A DNA stretch of 64,000 bases from JBGSKY01 sp041740995 (GCA_041740995.1 JBGSKY010000332.1:5839-69838); one strand, 5' to 3'. Shown: positions 51,933-61,130, numbered from the stretch's first letter. A program made the numbers and translations. Notes: generated by a model from the sequence alone, not told the origin.

Positions 51933-52979
51933 TTAAGCAACTACTGTAATCTTCGAAGCACGCTCAAATCGACCCGCCTCATTGCCATCGCGCGCGGCCA
52001 TCGCTAGGGACAACATTTGTATCGACAGGATCTCGGCCAACGGGCTTAACGAACTGGCCAACGCCGGAACTACGATTTCACCCGTCGAAAGATCCGACGC
52101 GCGAATCAATACAGCTTTACCACCGCCGATTCGAATATCGTCAACAAGCCGTCGGTTCATCAAAGCATCAGAAACGCTCCCCTCAAAGACTATTACCAAA
52201 GCATTTTCGCCGGCCATCTCCATCGGCCCGTGCCGGAACGCTGCCGAACTCATTCCCTCGGCATGTCGTCGCGTCGATTCTTTCAAAATCAAGCCCGCGG
52301 TCCAAGCGGTTGCCAACGAATCACCTCGCCCAGTCACGAAAACACTTTGTGCGTCGTCGATCCATGGAATCCATTGCTCGACGTGCGATTGCCAGTTCGA
52401 CAAGTACTCCGATACCGCATGTTGCGCCGCACGAATGTCTTGGATTGCCTTAGTTGCCGAACCTCCTACGATCTGCGACGACAGCCAGTGCATCGCTGCC
52501 AGCGTGCAAATGTAAGTCTTGCAGGAAACGGAGGTCTCATTTCCGGCACGCAGATGAATCGTTGTCCCAGAAAGGCGGCTCAAACTTGATTGCGAATCAT
52601 TCGTAACACCGATCACCTGCCCGAACTCGTTGGCGCGTTTGAGTAGTTGCACAATCTCCGCGCTTTCGCCCGACTGTGATACCGCAATCAGCAATGTGTC
52701 CTGATTGAAGCAAGCCTTATAACCGGCCAGCATTTCCGCTGTTTCAATTCGTTGAAAGCATGTTAACAGCTCGCCACAGCGCCGCTCGGTTGGATATAAC
52801 GCGTGCAGCGAACTTCCCATCCCCGTCAAAACAACTCGACGGAATCGTCCGTCGGCAATGCCTTTTAAAATCGAAGAGGGCAAAGTTGTCCTGGCCAACT
52901 CCTCACACAACGAACCGAGCGACTGTGACTGCGAAAGAACGTCTTGAAAGTATGGACCTCTAATGACAGTTGGACTCAT
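51933..52979 (-). CDS. SIS-domain sugar-phosphate isomerase/deaminase-like protein
   Basis: A 348-residue cytoplasmic protein made of two SIS domains, like the isomerase half of GlmS or AgaS. The first has the sugar-phosphate loop VLTGMGSSLHALYPTERR near residue 51 and TLLIAVSQSGESAEIVQLLK near 95, where S-Q-S-G-E-S is the phosphate-binding motif. The second has FVTGRGDSLATAWTAGLILK near 215 and RHAEGMSSAAFRHGPMEMAG near 235 with the catalytic His/Glu region. No glutaminase domain is present, so it would act on amino-sugar phosphates as an isomerase or deaminase. The start ATG overlaps the stop of the GH38 gene by four bases, which couples the two. An amino sugar is the likely substrate. Confidence 0.88.
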   Translation of the reverse strand: MSPTVIRGPYFQDVLSQSQSLGSLCEELARTTLPSSILKGIADGRFRRVVLTGMGSSLHALYPTERRCGELLTCFQRIETAEMLAGYKACFNQDTLLIAVSQSGESAEIVQLLKRANEFGQVIGVTNDSQSSLSRLSGTTIHLRAGNETSVSCKTYICTLAAMHWLSSQIVGGSATKAIQDIRAAQHAVSEYLSNWQSHVEQWIPWIDDAQSVFVTGRGDSLATAWTAGLILKESTRRHAEGMSSAAFRHGPMEMAGENALVIVFEGSVSDALMNRRLVDDIRIGGGKAVLIRASDLSTGEIVVPALASSLSPLAEILSIQMLSLAMAARDGNEAGRFERASKITVVA

Positions 52980-55636
52980 GGGCTGCTCTTCAAATGCAGT
53001 AAAAAAGTTTCCAAGCGGTGTGGATGAATGGAAAGCTCAGCGGCATCGGCCACCGGTTCAATATCTTCGATTGGTGTTTCGATATGCGTCACTCTCTGCA
53101 CGCCGCTGACGCCGCCGTCCACTGCGATAGTTGTTGCGGCTGCTTGCATAGACTGATTCCAGACACGTGCAACGATTCCGTCTGTGATTCCTGATTCGCT
53201 TGGCTTTAGCGCCCATAACACGACATTGGGGTTGCTCACCGTAAGCAAAGAAAATTCTTTCTCTGTATATTGATCGCCACCCTTGCTGATGATCTCACCG
53301 GTGACGAAAGGGTTCTGGTGCTCCAGTGAAAACTTCATCGCTTGCGCTTGGTCGTAACCGTCGTGCGGTTGTAAAGCGAAACGTTGCAAGAAATACGAAG
53401 CACCGTTTTGACCGCGAATACCCAGCGAACTGCCATCGACTTGGCCGCCAGCGAGTACTTGAATTTGCGGTGTGGTCGTGTCCAGGGTCGTTAGTGTGCT
53501 GCGTCCGAGTTTCGCGAACGCAAGGTCCGTATTGGAAAGCGTTACGCCAAAACCATCGCCTGAAATATCGGCGAAATGGTTCAACGTTAGATAGTCATAG
53601 CGCGCGTGAGTATCGGCATAGTCGCCGCCAGCGGACTTCAGCCGATTGAGATTCACTGTTCCGACTTCCTCGGTATGAACCTGCGGATTGTCGATCGAAA
53701 ATCCAAACGCCCAGTGACGCACGTTGGAAAAGTTTTCCGTCAGCTCGTTACGAATATCGATTCGCTTGGAATCGCGATAGACGGTGATTGAAGTGGTGTG
53801 TGCCAGTCCCGCTTCACTGCGAGCGCGAATGGTTACTGAAACAGGACCGACGTTCTCGACCTTAATTGGTTCTCCGTCGTTGGAGTTGGCCGCGAAATCG
53901 TTGACCAGCAGACCGTCTATTTCGGCTACAAATTCTCGTCCACTTGCTAAATCAATCAAACTTTGAATTGCTCCGTCTTTTGCGATAGTCAACTTGATTT
54001 TGCCGTTATCGAGCACGTTATTATGCATCTTCGCAGCCGCGTCGGTTAGCGAACTTTGTCGTCCCGGCCCAGTTGCGATTTCGAACACTTTGTAACCCGC
54101 GGACGGGACCTCGCTGGCTAAGATGCGAAGATGCGGCGCACCGCTTAGTTTGACCAATTGAAATGGCACTTCGTTGCCGGAAGCTAAGTCGATGACATGC
54201 ACGTTTGCCGAACCGTTGTAAGCGAAGTCGGCATAATCGGTGCGAGGCCAGCCGAGCGGATTGAGCACAAAGAAACGTTTTGCTCCGTCAGGACGCGGAA
54301 TCATGCCACCAAGCCGAATGATCGCTTCACCGTAGACCGAGTTGACGTAGTATTCAATGTTGCTGGCTACTTGCTCCTGCCAACTGGCCCGTTGCTGTCG
54401 CGAGATGGGACCATCAGCGGTCCAGTTGTGTTCCCAAAACAAACCAAGGTCGATAAACGCTCGATCGCGCGCGGACTCGTGGCGTCTCATGAAGTCAGGA
54501 TACTTTAAGCTGACCAACGTCGACAACAATTCAGCGGCGCGAAGTTTTTCAACAGCACGACGTACCCGCGCACTGGTCTCCGACATGGATGCTGAATACA
54601 AGTCCCACTCGTTTCCGTAGGTCACACAATGACTATCGAGCGTCTGGCCATAGTGACTTTCAAAGTCATGAAAGAAATCGGCTTCGTTGGACACGATGAC
54701 TTGTCGGGAAGCATTCGATTCCTGCTCTGCGATTATGTAAAAGTGATCGCAATACGGCGAGGAAATTACCTTTTGCAATCCTGGAACTCCGGGCACCGTT
54801 GGCGGAGGCGTGATCCCGGTCTTACGAGCCAAGTCGTCACCGCCAAACCCGAACACTCCGATGGCTTTATAGGGATCGTTCGATTGAGGATCGATATAAC
54901 GTTTCAAAAACCCAGGATCACTGTCGACCCAGTTGATGGCTGCCGACGGATATCCTGCTTCCCAGTACCCCCCGATACTGCCGACCAGCGAATACCATTT
55001 CATCAGAATGCGCTGGCCATCGTGCCCGGTATACCAGTAGATCTCGCGGTCACGTTTTGCGAGTTGTTCTTTCGGCAGCTTCGTGGCACATCCGCAAACA
55101 CCACGCCAACTATATTTCGCACCTGAGCCAGCGAATAAAGACGCAAGACCCAGCGGTAAGGTCTGGTTTTCCATCGCGGTGGCGAGTTCAAATCGCAGAT
55201 CATGTTTTCGTTCGATGCGACCGGCATAGTAAAGCCCACGCAATACCGCTTCGGTCGGCTGGCCGCCGTAGCAGGATACCAGTGGATTCAGCGGAACGCT
55301 GATCGTTCCGTCCTTGATCGCTTGAATCAACTTCGCAAACTCGGCATCACTCTTGCGGTGTTCGTAGTTCCACATCCAATAGCTGCCGTCGGCATTAAAT
55401 CGATTGCGATACGGAGCTGGATTGTTTTTCGTTTCTTCCGCCAATCGCAAATGATGATCGAGCATCTCGACGAACACGTTGGCATAGGTATCAGCATCCG
55501 CCGTCCACATAAAATCCGTATGATCGTCGTTGGCGATGTAGATGCGTTTGGGGGTCTCTTGAGCGACGACGTGTCCGCAGGCGAACATTGCGCAGATCAG
55601 CATCATCCAAAAACTTAGGCGATGGAGAGAGCTCAT
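52976..55636 (-). CDS. Exported glycoside hydrolase family 38-like protein
   Basis: An 886-residue exported enzyme (signal MSSLHRLSFWMMLICAMFAC, cleavage near VVAQ). The N-terminal catalytic part begins KRIYIANDDHTDFMW near residues 29-43, equivalent to the metal-binding H-x-D of GH38 alpha-mannosidases. It continues with NPLVSCYGGQPTEAVLRGLY and then AIGVFGFGGDDLA, the site that carries the nucleophile Asp in this family. A central helical domain and a large beta-sandwich C-terminal half follow (DNGKIKLTIAKDGAIQSLID and VTIRARSEAGLAHTTSITVY). The layout fits GH38 with its usual three domains. It overlaps both neighbours by four bases (ATGA). The natural substrate may be alpha-mannosidic, but other glycosides are possible. 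Confidence 0.82.
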   Translation of the reverse strand: MSSLHRLSFWMMLICAMFACGHVVAQETPKRIYIANDDHTDFMWTADADTYANVFVEMLDHHLRLAEETKNNPAPYRNRFNADGSYWMWNYEHRKSDAEFAKLIQAIKDGTISVPLNPLVSCYGGQPTEAVLRGLYYAGRIERKHDLRFELATAMENQTLPLGLASLFAGSGAKYSWRGVCGCATKLPKEQLAKRDREIYWYTGHDGQRILMKWYSLVGSIGGYWEAGYPSAAINWVDSDPGFLKRYIDPQSNDPYKAIGVFGFGGDDLARKTGITPPPTVPGVPGLQKVISSPYCDHFYIIAEQESNASRQVIVSNEADFFHDFESHYGQTLDSHCVTYGNEWDLYSASMSETSARVRRAVEKLRAAELLSTLVSLKYPDFMRRHESARDRAFIDLGLFWEHNWTADGPISRQQRASWQEQVASNIEYYVNSVYGEAIIRLGGMIPRPDGAKRFFVLNPLGWPRTDYADFAYNGSANVHVIDLASGNEVPFQLVKLSGAPHLRILASEVPSAGYKVFEIATGPGRQSSLTDAAAKMHNNVLDNGKIKLTIAKDGAIQSLIDLASGREFVAEIDGLLVNDFAANSNDGEPIKVENVGPVSVTIRARSEAGLAHTTSITVYRDSKRIDIRNELTENFSNVRHWAFGFSIDNPQVHTEEVGTVNLNRLKSAGGDYADTHARYDYLTLNHFADISGDGFGVTLSNTDLAFAKLGRSTLTTLDTTTPQIQVLAGGQVDGSSLGIRGQNGASYFLQRFALQPHDGYDQAQAMKFSLEHQNPFVTGEIISKGGDQYTEKEFSLLTVSNPNVVLWALKPSESGITDGIVARVWNQSMQAAATTIAVDGGVSGVQRVTHIETPIEDIEPVADAAELSIHPHRLETFLLHLKSSP

Positions 55637-57567
55637 TTTCCAGACGCCCCCAAATCGACCTCGTTTGCCGATGGTCTGAATTGACCAAAGACATCGACCA
55701 GCGGCGTGAGGGAATCTCGAATGCCGGCACCGATCGCTGGACTGTCGGGCCGGAGTCGAAAATCGGCTTCCGCAGGATCGTCGCCTGGATTGACAAATTG
55801 TGGGTCGGCATCAATATCGCCAGCACCAGAGATATGCGGATTCACGCCGCCCCAATACAAGTTATTTAGCCGGACGATATCCGCAGTGTTCTTATCCGGT
55901 CGTCCAACCATCCAAGTGTCGAGTGGTCGGTCCGGTTGCGCGACGATGATATTGTTGATCAATCGAACATCGCGGCAACGTTCGAAACCGATCTGTCCCC
56001 ATTTGAGTTCTGGCGTTGTACCGTTGTGATAGACCGTATTGTTCACCAAGTCCATTCGGTGATTGGCCCACATTTGTATGCCGCCACCACCGTTGTTGAA
56101 GACTAGATTGTTCTGCACCAACGTCCGACCCGCGTAGACGGCCGGCGGCTTTTCAGCATTGGCATCCAAAATGATTCCGTTGCCATTAAAGAATTTTGTC
56201 TTAACCGGCTTACCCCAGGGTTGGTTCATCACGTACAGCCGATTTCCGCTGACACGATTTCCGGCGATCAACATCTTGTGGACATTTTCAAGGCTGTCAA
56301 AATTTGCATAACCCATTACGGATAAACCAGCCGGTGCGTAGCCGGGTGTCGTCCAGCAATTGTTTTCGATGATGTTTCGTTCGATGTACAACCAATCGCA
56401 GTACTCCGCATAGATGCCATCGGCGGTGCAAAACTCGACAACGTTGTCAGCGATGCGAATATGGTGCACGATCTCATTCTCCGTTCGCTCGCCGGGATAA
56501 GGAGTCGTTCGACCATTTACTTCAATCCCGCGCGAATCGGTGTTTGGCGTAAACTGACCAAGCTCATCTATGAACTGAGTTCGCGCTGTGTCGCCATTGC
56601 CTCGGATGTGTAGTCCACGAACTTCGAGATAGGCCAGTGTCGGCGATCCCTTGTTTTGGATCATCGCGATTGCTTTTTGACCGTGAGATGAAAGCGTCGC
56701 CTTGTGACCTGGATAGTTTTTTAAAGTGATCCAACCAGTGGGCGTTCCCGGACGAATAAATTCTGCAACGGCCAACTTCGGAGCTAACTCTTTATCGATC
56801 GAGTATGTCCCCTCCATTAGGAGGATAATGTCGCTAGGTTGAGCTTGATCGAGCGCTTTCTGCGGTGACGCGAACGCGGTCGATTCGCTGCGCCCGTCGT
56901 TGTCATCCGAGCCTTCTGGGCTAACGTAAAACGCAGGACTTGAAAACGCGATGTTGTCAATGCTGAGAGAAATCGATTGCGAACTAGCCTCTCCGTTGAA
57001 TGAATAGACAGAAAACGACATTTGTAGTAGCGGCGATTTCGGATCGAACTGCCCTTCTCCAGACGGGACCATCTGAGAAAGTTCGATCGCAGCTCGCTGA
57101 TAGAAATTCGACGCGGCAGGATAGACCTTCGTCTTCAGACCACCTGTTCGAATCCGCTTGTTTGAGAACGATTCAATTTGCACTTCAAAAGGTGCGTTTA
57201 TCGAAATGGAATGGTCAAAACTGAGAGAGAGCTTGCCCAAGTTCGACTCGGTATTCGAACATGGGATCAGGCCAGTCGTAACAGAAGCTGACCAGTCGAT
57301 CGCTTTGGCCGGTTCAATGACAGCGGCTAATGCGCCTGAGCGATCGGTCGAGTTAAGCTGATTGATGGTACCGTTGGATGCGATCGTCGCCGAGACCTTA
57401 ACATCCGGATCTTTCGAAACAACCGCTGCCCGAATTCCGGGCCAACTGTCTCGGTTTTCGAAGTCATTGGTCAACAACAATTCGGCTTCTAAGGTGCTTG
57501 CGAAGGAAATGATCAGAAGCGTTGCGATGGAGCCAAATACGAAGATACGAATGCGGCGAGCGACCAT
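55633..57567 (-). CDS. Exported right-handed beta-helix protein with N-terminal beta domain
   Basis: ATG 57567, preceded by GGTGGA about ten bases away, gives 644 residues and a good signal peptide (MVARRIRIFVFGSIATLLII, cleavage near LEA). Upstream in-frame starts would run into the divergent ROK gene. Residues about 28-200 are a beta-sandwich, possibly carbohydrate-binding (ELLLTNDFENRDSWPGIRAA). From about residue 211 comes the parallel beta-helix with the onset FYVSPEGSDDNDGRSEST, LEVRGLHIRGNGDTA and the repeated Asn-rich turns (NVVEFCTADGIYAEYCDWLY, IERNIIENNCW). The fold is shared by pectate lyases and related polysaccharide lyases. Catalytic residues could not be placed. Its stop overlaps the start of the GH38 gene (ATGA). 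A lyase role would suit the downstream GH88/105 enzyme. Confidence 0.8.
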   Translation of the reverse strand: MVARRIRIFVFGSIATLLIISFASTLEAELLLTNDFENRDSWPGIRAAVVSKDPDVKVSATIASNGTINQLNSTDRSGALAAVIEPAKAIDWSASVTTGLIPCSNTESNLGKLSLSFDHSISINAPFEVQIESFSNKRIRTGGLKTKVYPAASNFYQRAAIELSQMVPSGEGQFDPKSPLLQMSFSVYSFNGEASSQSISLSIDNIAFSSPAFYVSPEGSDDNDGRSESTAFASPQKALDQAQPSDIILLMEGTYSIDKELAPKLAVAEFIRPGTPTGWITLKNYPGHKATLSSHGQKAIAMIQNKGSPTLAYLEVRGLHIRGNGDTARTQFIDELGQFTPNTDSRGIEVNGRTTPYPGERTENEIVHHIRIADNVVEFCTADGIYAEYCDWLYIERNIIENNCWTTPGYAPAGLSVMGYANFDSLENVHKMLIAGNRVSGNRLYVMNQPWGKPVKTKFFNGNGIILDANAEKPPAVYAGRTLVQNNLVFNNGGGGIQMWANHRMDLVNNTVYHNGTTPELKWGQIGFERCRDVRLINNIIVAQPDRPLDTWMVGRPDKNTADIVRLNNLYWGGVNPHISGAGDIDADPQFVNPGDDPAEADFRLRPDSPAIGAGIRDSLTPLVDVFGQFRPSANEVDLGASGK

Positions 57568-57732
57568 TCCAATTCCACCCAAGAAACTGCACGATACGAA
57601 AAAGCCAATGGCAACCGCTTGCCATTGCTCTCGCATAGTATCTTTCGAAAATGGCCATGTCAACGAGATACGAGTGATTTTTATATCTTCAGAGGGACAG
57701 ACCCATAACGGAATGTTGAGTAACCTGTGATG

Positions 57733-57746
57733 CTCGAAATTTCGAG
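57733..57746. promoter_or_regulatory. Perfect 14-base palindrome in the divergent promoter region of the glycan locus
   Basis: CTCGAAATTTCGAG is a perfect palindrome in the 231-base gap between the beta-helix gene (minus) and the ROK kinase gene (plus). It is placed where a regulator such as the neighbouring LacI-family protein could control both directions. Its centre is A/T rather than the usual CG of LacI operators. Confidence 0.45.
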
Positions 57747-57798
57747 TTTCGGTTTTGTGACAGGTCGATTTTTGCAGGTATATAAATTTTTTTGACGG

Positions 57799-58719
57799 GT
57801 GCTTTACGTGAATAATGCGGTTGGGATTGATATCGGTGGTACGAAAATCGCCATTGCGATGGTGGATACGTCTGGGGGAATTCTTGCGGTCGATTCTTTC
57901 CCAACGGATGCGCCAAGCGGTTGCCAAATAGCGATCGATCGGATCATTCATGGCGTGGAAAAGGTTATCGCAAAAGCTGGTTTACAGCCGCAAGAATTGA
58001 TTGGGATCGGGATTGGATGCACCGGCCCTGTCGATCCAAAACGCGGGACAGTCCATAATCCTTATACTCTTCCCACATGGGATAATTGCGATTTGGTAAC
58101 GCCCATTGCAACGCATTTCTCAGTTCCGGTTCGGCTTGAAAACGATGCAGATGTGGCCGCAATTGGCGAGCTAGTACTCGGTGCCGGGCGTGAGGCAACG
58201 TCAATGGTGATGCTGACCTTTGGCACAGGAATCGGGTTCTCAGCAGTTGTCGAGGGGAAGATTTATCGCGGAGTCGATGGATCACATCCGGAGTTTGGTC
58301 ACATCCCAACACCCGTCGCGGGACCACGATGCTATTGCGGAATTGACGGCTGTCTTGAATCGCTCGCATCGGGCACTGCGATAGAAGCACGCGGTCGTTT
58401 GCAAGGTTTCAAAAGCGGTCGATCTGTTTTTCTGGCTGCCGCTGCTGGCGATTCGAGAGCGACAGCAATTGTCGATGACGCTGTACGAGCAGCGGCCTTT
58501 GCAATATGGACTGTAGCTCATAGTTTCTTACCACAGCGAATTGTTTTAGGAGGCGGAATGATGGACGATCAATTCGAACCGTTTGCACGAGCGATGAAGC
58601 AGATGCTCGGCCAAAGCACTTTGGCACCCAAAGAAGAAATTTCGATTGTGAAAGCCGAATTAGGCTCTGATGCTGGCGCAATCGGCGCTGCCTGTTTGGC
58701 CTTGCCGCATTGCACTTAG
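57799..58719 (+). CDS. ROK-family sugar kinase
   Basis: A 306-residue cytoplasmic kinase. The ATP-binding start is VGIDIGGTKIAIAMVDTSGG. The sugar-binding loop ENDADVAAIGELVLGAG and the phosphate loop LTFGTGIGFSAVVEGKIYRG follow. The zinc motif typical of ROK glucokinases is HPEFGHIPTPVAGPRCYCGI-DGCLE (His plus Cys-x-Cys-x4-Cys) near residues 156-181. It probably phosphorylates glucose, N-acetylhexosamine or another hexose. GTG at 57799 was taken as the start; a second GTG at 57808 lies closer to the conserved motif and is equally possible. It is divergent from the glycan operon and convergent with the LacI gene, with a four-base overlap of the two stops. Confidence 0.92.
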   Translation: MLYVNNAVGIDIGGTKIAIAMVDTSGGILAVDSFPTDAPSGCQIAIDRIIHGVEKVIAKAGLQPQELIGIGIGCTGPVDPKRGTVHNPYTLPTWDNCDLVTPIATHFSVPVRLENDADVAAIGELVLGAGREATSMVMLTFGTGIGFSAVVEGKIYRGVDGSHPEFGHIPTPVAGPRCYCGIDGCLESLASGTAIEARGRLQGFKSGRSVFLAAAAGDSRATAIVDDAVRAAAFAIWTVAHSFLPQRIVLGGGMMDDQFEPFARAMKQMLGQSTLAPKEEISIVKAELGSDAGAIGAACLALPHCT

Positions 58720-59717
58720 TCTTGCTTTGCCAGCGCAGTCGAGCCACGAATTACAAGTTCTGTGTCTAGTACGGCTTCGATACCTTTTTCAGAGTTCTGT
58801 TCAAGCATAGTTCGGAGAGTTTCGAGCGCAAGAGACCCTAGATTTTGCCTGGGGACGCGAACAGTTGTCAGTGGCGGTTGGTTCAATTCCGCAAAAGGAA
58901 TATCGTCCACACCAACAACTGAAACGTCAGCGGGCACACGTAGCCCGCAAGCAGTCAAGGTTCGCACTACGCTGATGGCGGTGAGATCGCTGCTGCAAAG
59001 TACGGCCGTGGGTAGTTTCTTTTCAGTCATCAACTTTTGAACGGCCAGCTCGCCACTGACGATATCGTTGTTGGCGACAATCAGATGCGGTTTCAGCTCA
59101 AAATCGGCAAGTGCCGTCAACACAGCTTTTTTATAGGCGAGATGCGATGGCCGATTCTGTGGTCCGGCGACCAAGGCAAAGTGGCGATGACCTAGATTGT
59201 GTAGATAGTGAACCGTCTCTGTCGCACCTCGCGCATAGTTTAAACGGATATTGCTTTTCAATTTGTCGTGACCGTTGGAATCAAGAAAGACCGCGGCGAT
59301 TCCATTCTCTGCAAGCATCGTTGCCATACGTGAGTTCGTTTGCGAGGTCATGACTGCGACGCCGGGACACTTGTTTTCGATCATTTTCCGAAACGATTGC
59401 TCAATCCTCTCTGGATCGTAATTTGTCGTACACAACAAAATTTCATAACCGTTGGCAACCGCACCGTTCTCAAACGCCTTAATCACGCTAGGAAAAAATG
59501 GATTCTCGATATCGGAAATGATCAGTCCAAGAAAATCGCTGTGACCGCGCGCCAATCGTCGCGCGTGCGAGTCACGAAAGAACTGCAGTTCGAGCATTGC
59601 CTGTTCGATTTTTGCACGAGTCTTAGCCGACACCTGTTTAGTGCCATTGATGGCATGTGAGACCGTGGTTTCAGAGACGCCACATTTTTCAGCGACGTCG
59701 CGCATGCGAGGTTTCAT
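58716..59717 (-). CDS. LacI-family transcriptional regulator
   Basis: A 333-residue regulator. The HTH is MRDVAEKCGVSETTVSHAIN near residues 4-23, followed by the hinge helix DSHARRLARGHSD. The periplasmic-binding-type effector domain contains LGLIISDIENPFFPSVIKAF, ALVAGPQNRPSHLAYKKAVL and PADVSVVGVDDIPFAELNQP, the last a well-conserved effector-domain motif. The effector is probably a sugar or sugar phosphate from the glycan locus beside it, which it is likely to repress. It is convergent with the ROK kinase. A candidate operator for the locus is the palindrome at 57733-57746, but the consensus for this subfamily is not known here. Start ATG 59717. Confidence 0.92.
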   Translation of the reverse strand: MKPRMRDVAEKCGVSETTVSHAINGTKQVSAKTRAKIEQAMLELQFFRDSHARRLARGHSDFLGLIISDIENPFFPSVIKAFENGAVANGYEILLCTTNYDPERIEQSFRKMIENKCPGVAVMTSQTNSRMATMLAENGIAAVFLDSNGHDKLKSNIRLNYARGATETVHYLHNLGHRHFALVAGPQNRPSHLAYKKAVLTALADFELKPHLIVANNDIVSGELAVQKLMTEKKLPTAVLCSSDLTAISVVRTLTACGLRVPADVSVVGVDDIPFAELNQPPLTTVRVPRQNLGSLALETLRTMLEQNSEKGIEAVLDTELVIRGSTALAKQD

Positions 59718-60180
59718 AGGTGGCTTGAAATGGAATGTTGCAAATCACATACTGCAAAATCTTCACATCTTTGAAGCACGTTGACAAGGCAGACGGATTT
59801 CGGCCTGAGCATAGAAAAAATCTGAGCTGTGACTTCTATGCCACAACCGTGACCATGGCAGGTATTGACTATGCCTAGGACGATCTCCAGAAAGGGGGCT
59901 TCATTCACTCTGCTTCTCAATGCTCGGCTATGGAGGTCGTTCAATGACAAGAAACTTCGGAGTTTACGAACTTGACCCTAACAGCCAAAGAGTGAGCAGT
60001 CCATTTGTACTAGATTGGACGACTATCGAGGCTAGTGTCGTTTCGGCCTAGTGCTTCAACCACATCCAATCTCGGGGTAGCCGACCTCGCCAAAGATCAG
60101 ATTGCCCAACAAGAAGGCTCCGAAGTTAGGCGACTTCGGCTACGAGTCACCCGCACTTTAAATTTGCTTGAAGCCCGAGC
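59718..60180. other. Intergenic region, 463 bases, with a candidate repeat element
   Basis: No supported gene. The right half contains the inverted-repeat element at 60077-60143 described separately. Near-identical fragments of its ends appear elsewhere in the window (GTAGCCGA around 29988 and CCGACTTCGCC around 46993), which points to a dispersed family. Confidence 0.5.
60077..60143. repeat. Candidate 67-base intergenic repeat with terminal inverted repeats
   Basis: The outer 15 bases on each side (60077-60091 and 60129-60143) form inverted repeats that match at 13 of 15 positions, and an internal perfect hairpin CCGAAGT/ACTTCGG (60120-60126 and 60133-60139) overlaps the right end. The whole is compact and has no open frame. 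It may be a small palindromic repeat or a miniature mobile element. Confidence 0.5.
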
Positions 60181-60513
60181 CTAAGCGTTCTTGCCGCCGT
60201 CGCGCCAAAGCGGTTTTCGCTGACGGGCGCGCGGATGGTGCTTATGATTAAATTCAGGTGTAATGTGCTCTTCAATTTTCACTGATTGTGGTCGCAGTGA
60301 AGTCCGCACTTCGGTTGCGCGGAGCTTTCCACCATCCATCCGCTCAATTTCGTTGATCTCAAATTCGACTTCGTGACCGGGTTCCCAGTAATCGGGATTA
60401 TTATTTTGATCGACGATACTGAAATGGAAGAAAATATCTTCCCGAAGATTTTCAGCGAAGATAAAACCAAACTTCTTTTCGGGGTAGACGCGAACTACTT
60501 GGCCAATACGCAT
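60181..60513 (-). CDS. Cold-shock-domain protein with basic C-terminal tail
   Basis: A 110-residue protein. A cold-shock-like beta-barrel fills residues about 1-72: MRIGQVVRVYPEKKFGFIFA, then NLREDIFFHFSIVD. The K-x-G-F-I-F and D-I-F-F-H-F-S strings match RNP-1 and RNP-2 of CspA. A basic tail follows (HKHHPRARQRKPLWRDGGKN), which may add nucleic-acid affinity. CspA itself has about 70 residues, so the tail is extra. It should bind single-stranded RNA or DNA in the cytoplasm. It is 14 bases downstream of yqgE and on the same strand, so the two are co-transcribed. A role in cold shock or RNA folding is inferred only from the domain. Confidence 0.85.
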   Translation of the reverse strand: MRIGQVVRVYPEKKFGFIFAENLREDIFFHFSIVDQNNNPDYWEPGHEVEFEINEIERMDGGKLRATEVRTSLRPQSVKIEEHITPEFNHKHHPRARQRKPLWRDGGKNA

Positions 60514-60527
60514 TAGGAAGAACCGTT

Positions 60528-61130
60528 TTAGTTTAAAAGTGGCGAGGACGGCATTCGATCTTCACCAAGTGCAGATGAGATTAGGCTCCGCCCAACGGAG
60601 CGAATTCCAATCGGCCACATGTCGCTTTCGTGCGCGAATACCAGATCGCTGGACGCAGACACAGGATACCAAAATCCGGCATCAATTTCGCCTTCCAATT
60701 GACCTGGCTTCCATGCGGCGTGACCAACAAACAATCGGTAATGTTCTGGTGAGACGGTTGTAAGTTTCTTTAGGTTTTCAACTTGTGCGGCAACATAGAC
60801 GCCGGCCCCATTACCCGCTTCGGCGAGCTTTTCTTGATCATGAATCGCAAGAACAGGTCCGGAAACTGGCCCACCGAAGTTTACTTGATGCGGCGGATGC
60901 ACGTTTTCTTTCTGACCTTCCGTCAGGTGAGCCCAAAGATCGTTAACATCAGACGAGAACGATCGATTTAAAACAAGGCCGACGCTTCCGGTCTTGTCAT
61001 GTTCCAGCACAAGGCAGACCGAGCGTCCGAACAAGGGGTCACTAAGCATTGGTGCGGCAACTAAAACCACGCCGGCCAAGTCCAGCCGTATCGCGATTGC
61101 GTTTTCGTCAATATTGGGAAATCGATTCAT
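60528..61130 (-). CDS. yqgE: YqgE/AlgH-family protein
   Basis: A 200-residue cytoplasmic protein of the UPF0301 (YqgE/AlgH) family. It has the opening LAGVVLVAAPMLSDPLFGRS, VCLVLEHDKTGSVGLVLNRS, and HPPHQVNFGGPVSGP, then LFVGHAAWKPGQLEGEIDAG near residues 144-163, the family's best motif. The length is slightly above the usual 185-190. Function is unresolved; links to transcription control and alginate have been proposed. The gene is followed by the cold-shock-domain gene 14 bases later. The start ATG 61130 is in frame with the motif, and the divergent pdxH gene begins 257 bases away on the other strand. Confidence 0.92.
   Translation of the reverse strand: MNRFPNIDENAIAIRLDLAGVVLVAAPMLSDPLFGRSVCLVLEHDKTGSVGLVLNRSFSSDVNDLWAHLTEGQKENVHPPHQVNFGGPVSGPVLAIHDQEKLAEAGNGAGVYVAAQVENLKKLTTVSPEHYRLFVGHAAWKPGQLEGEIDAGFWYPVSASSDLVFAHESDMWPIGIRSVGRSLISSALGEDRMPSSPLLN

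Noticed and set aside
57568..57951. N-terminal extension of the beta-helix protein by 128 codons
   Set aside because: The extension overlaps the divergent ROK gene, and a clear signal peptide starts at 57567.
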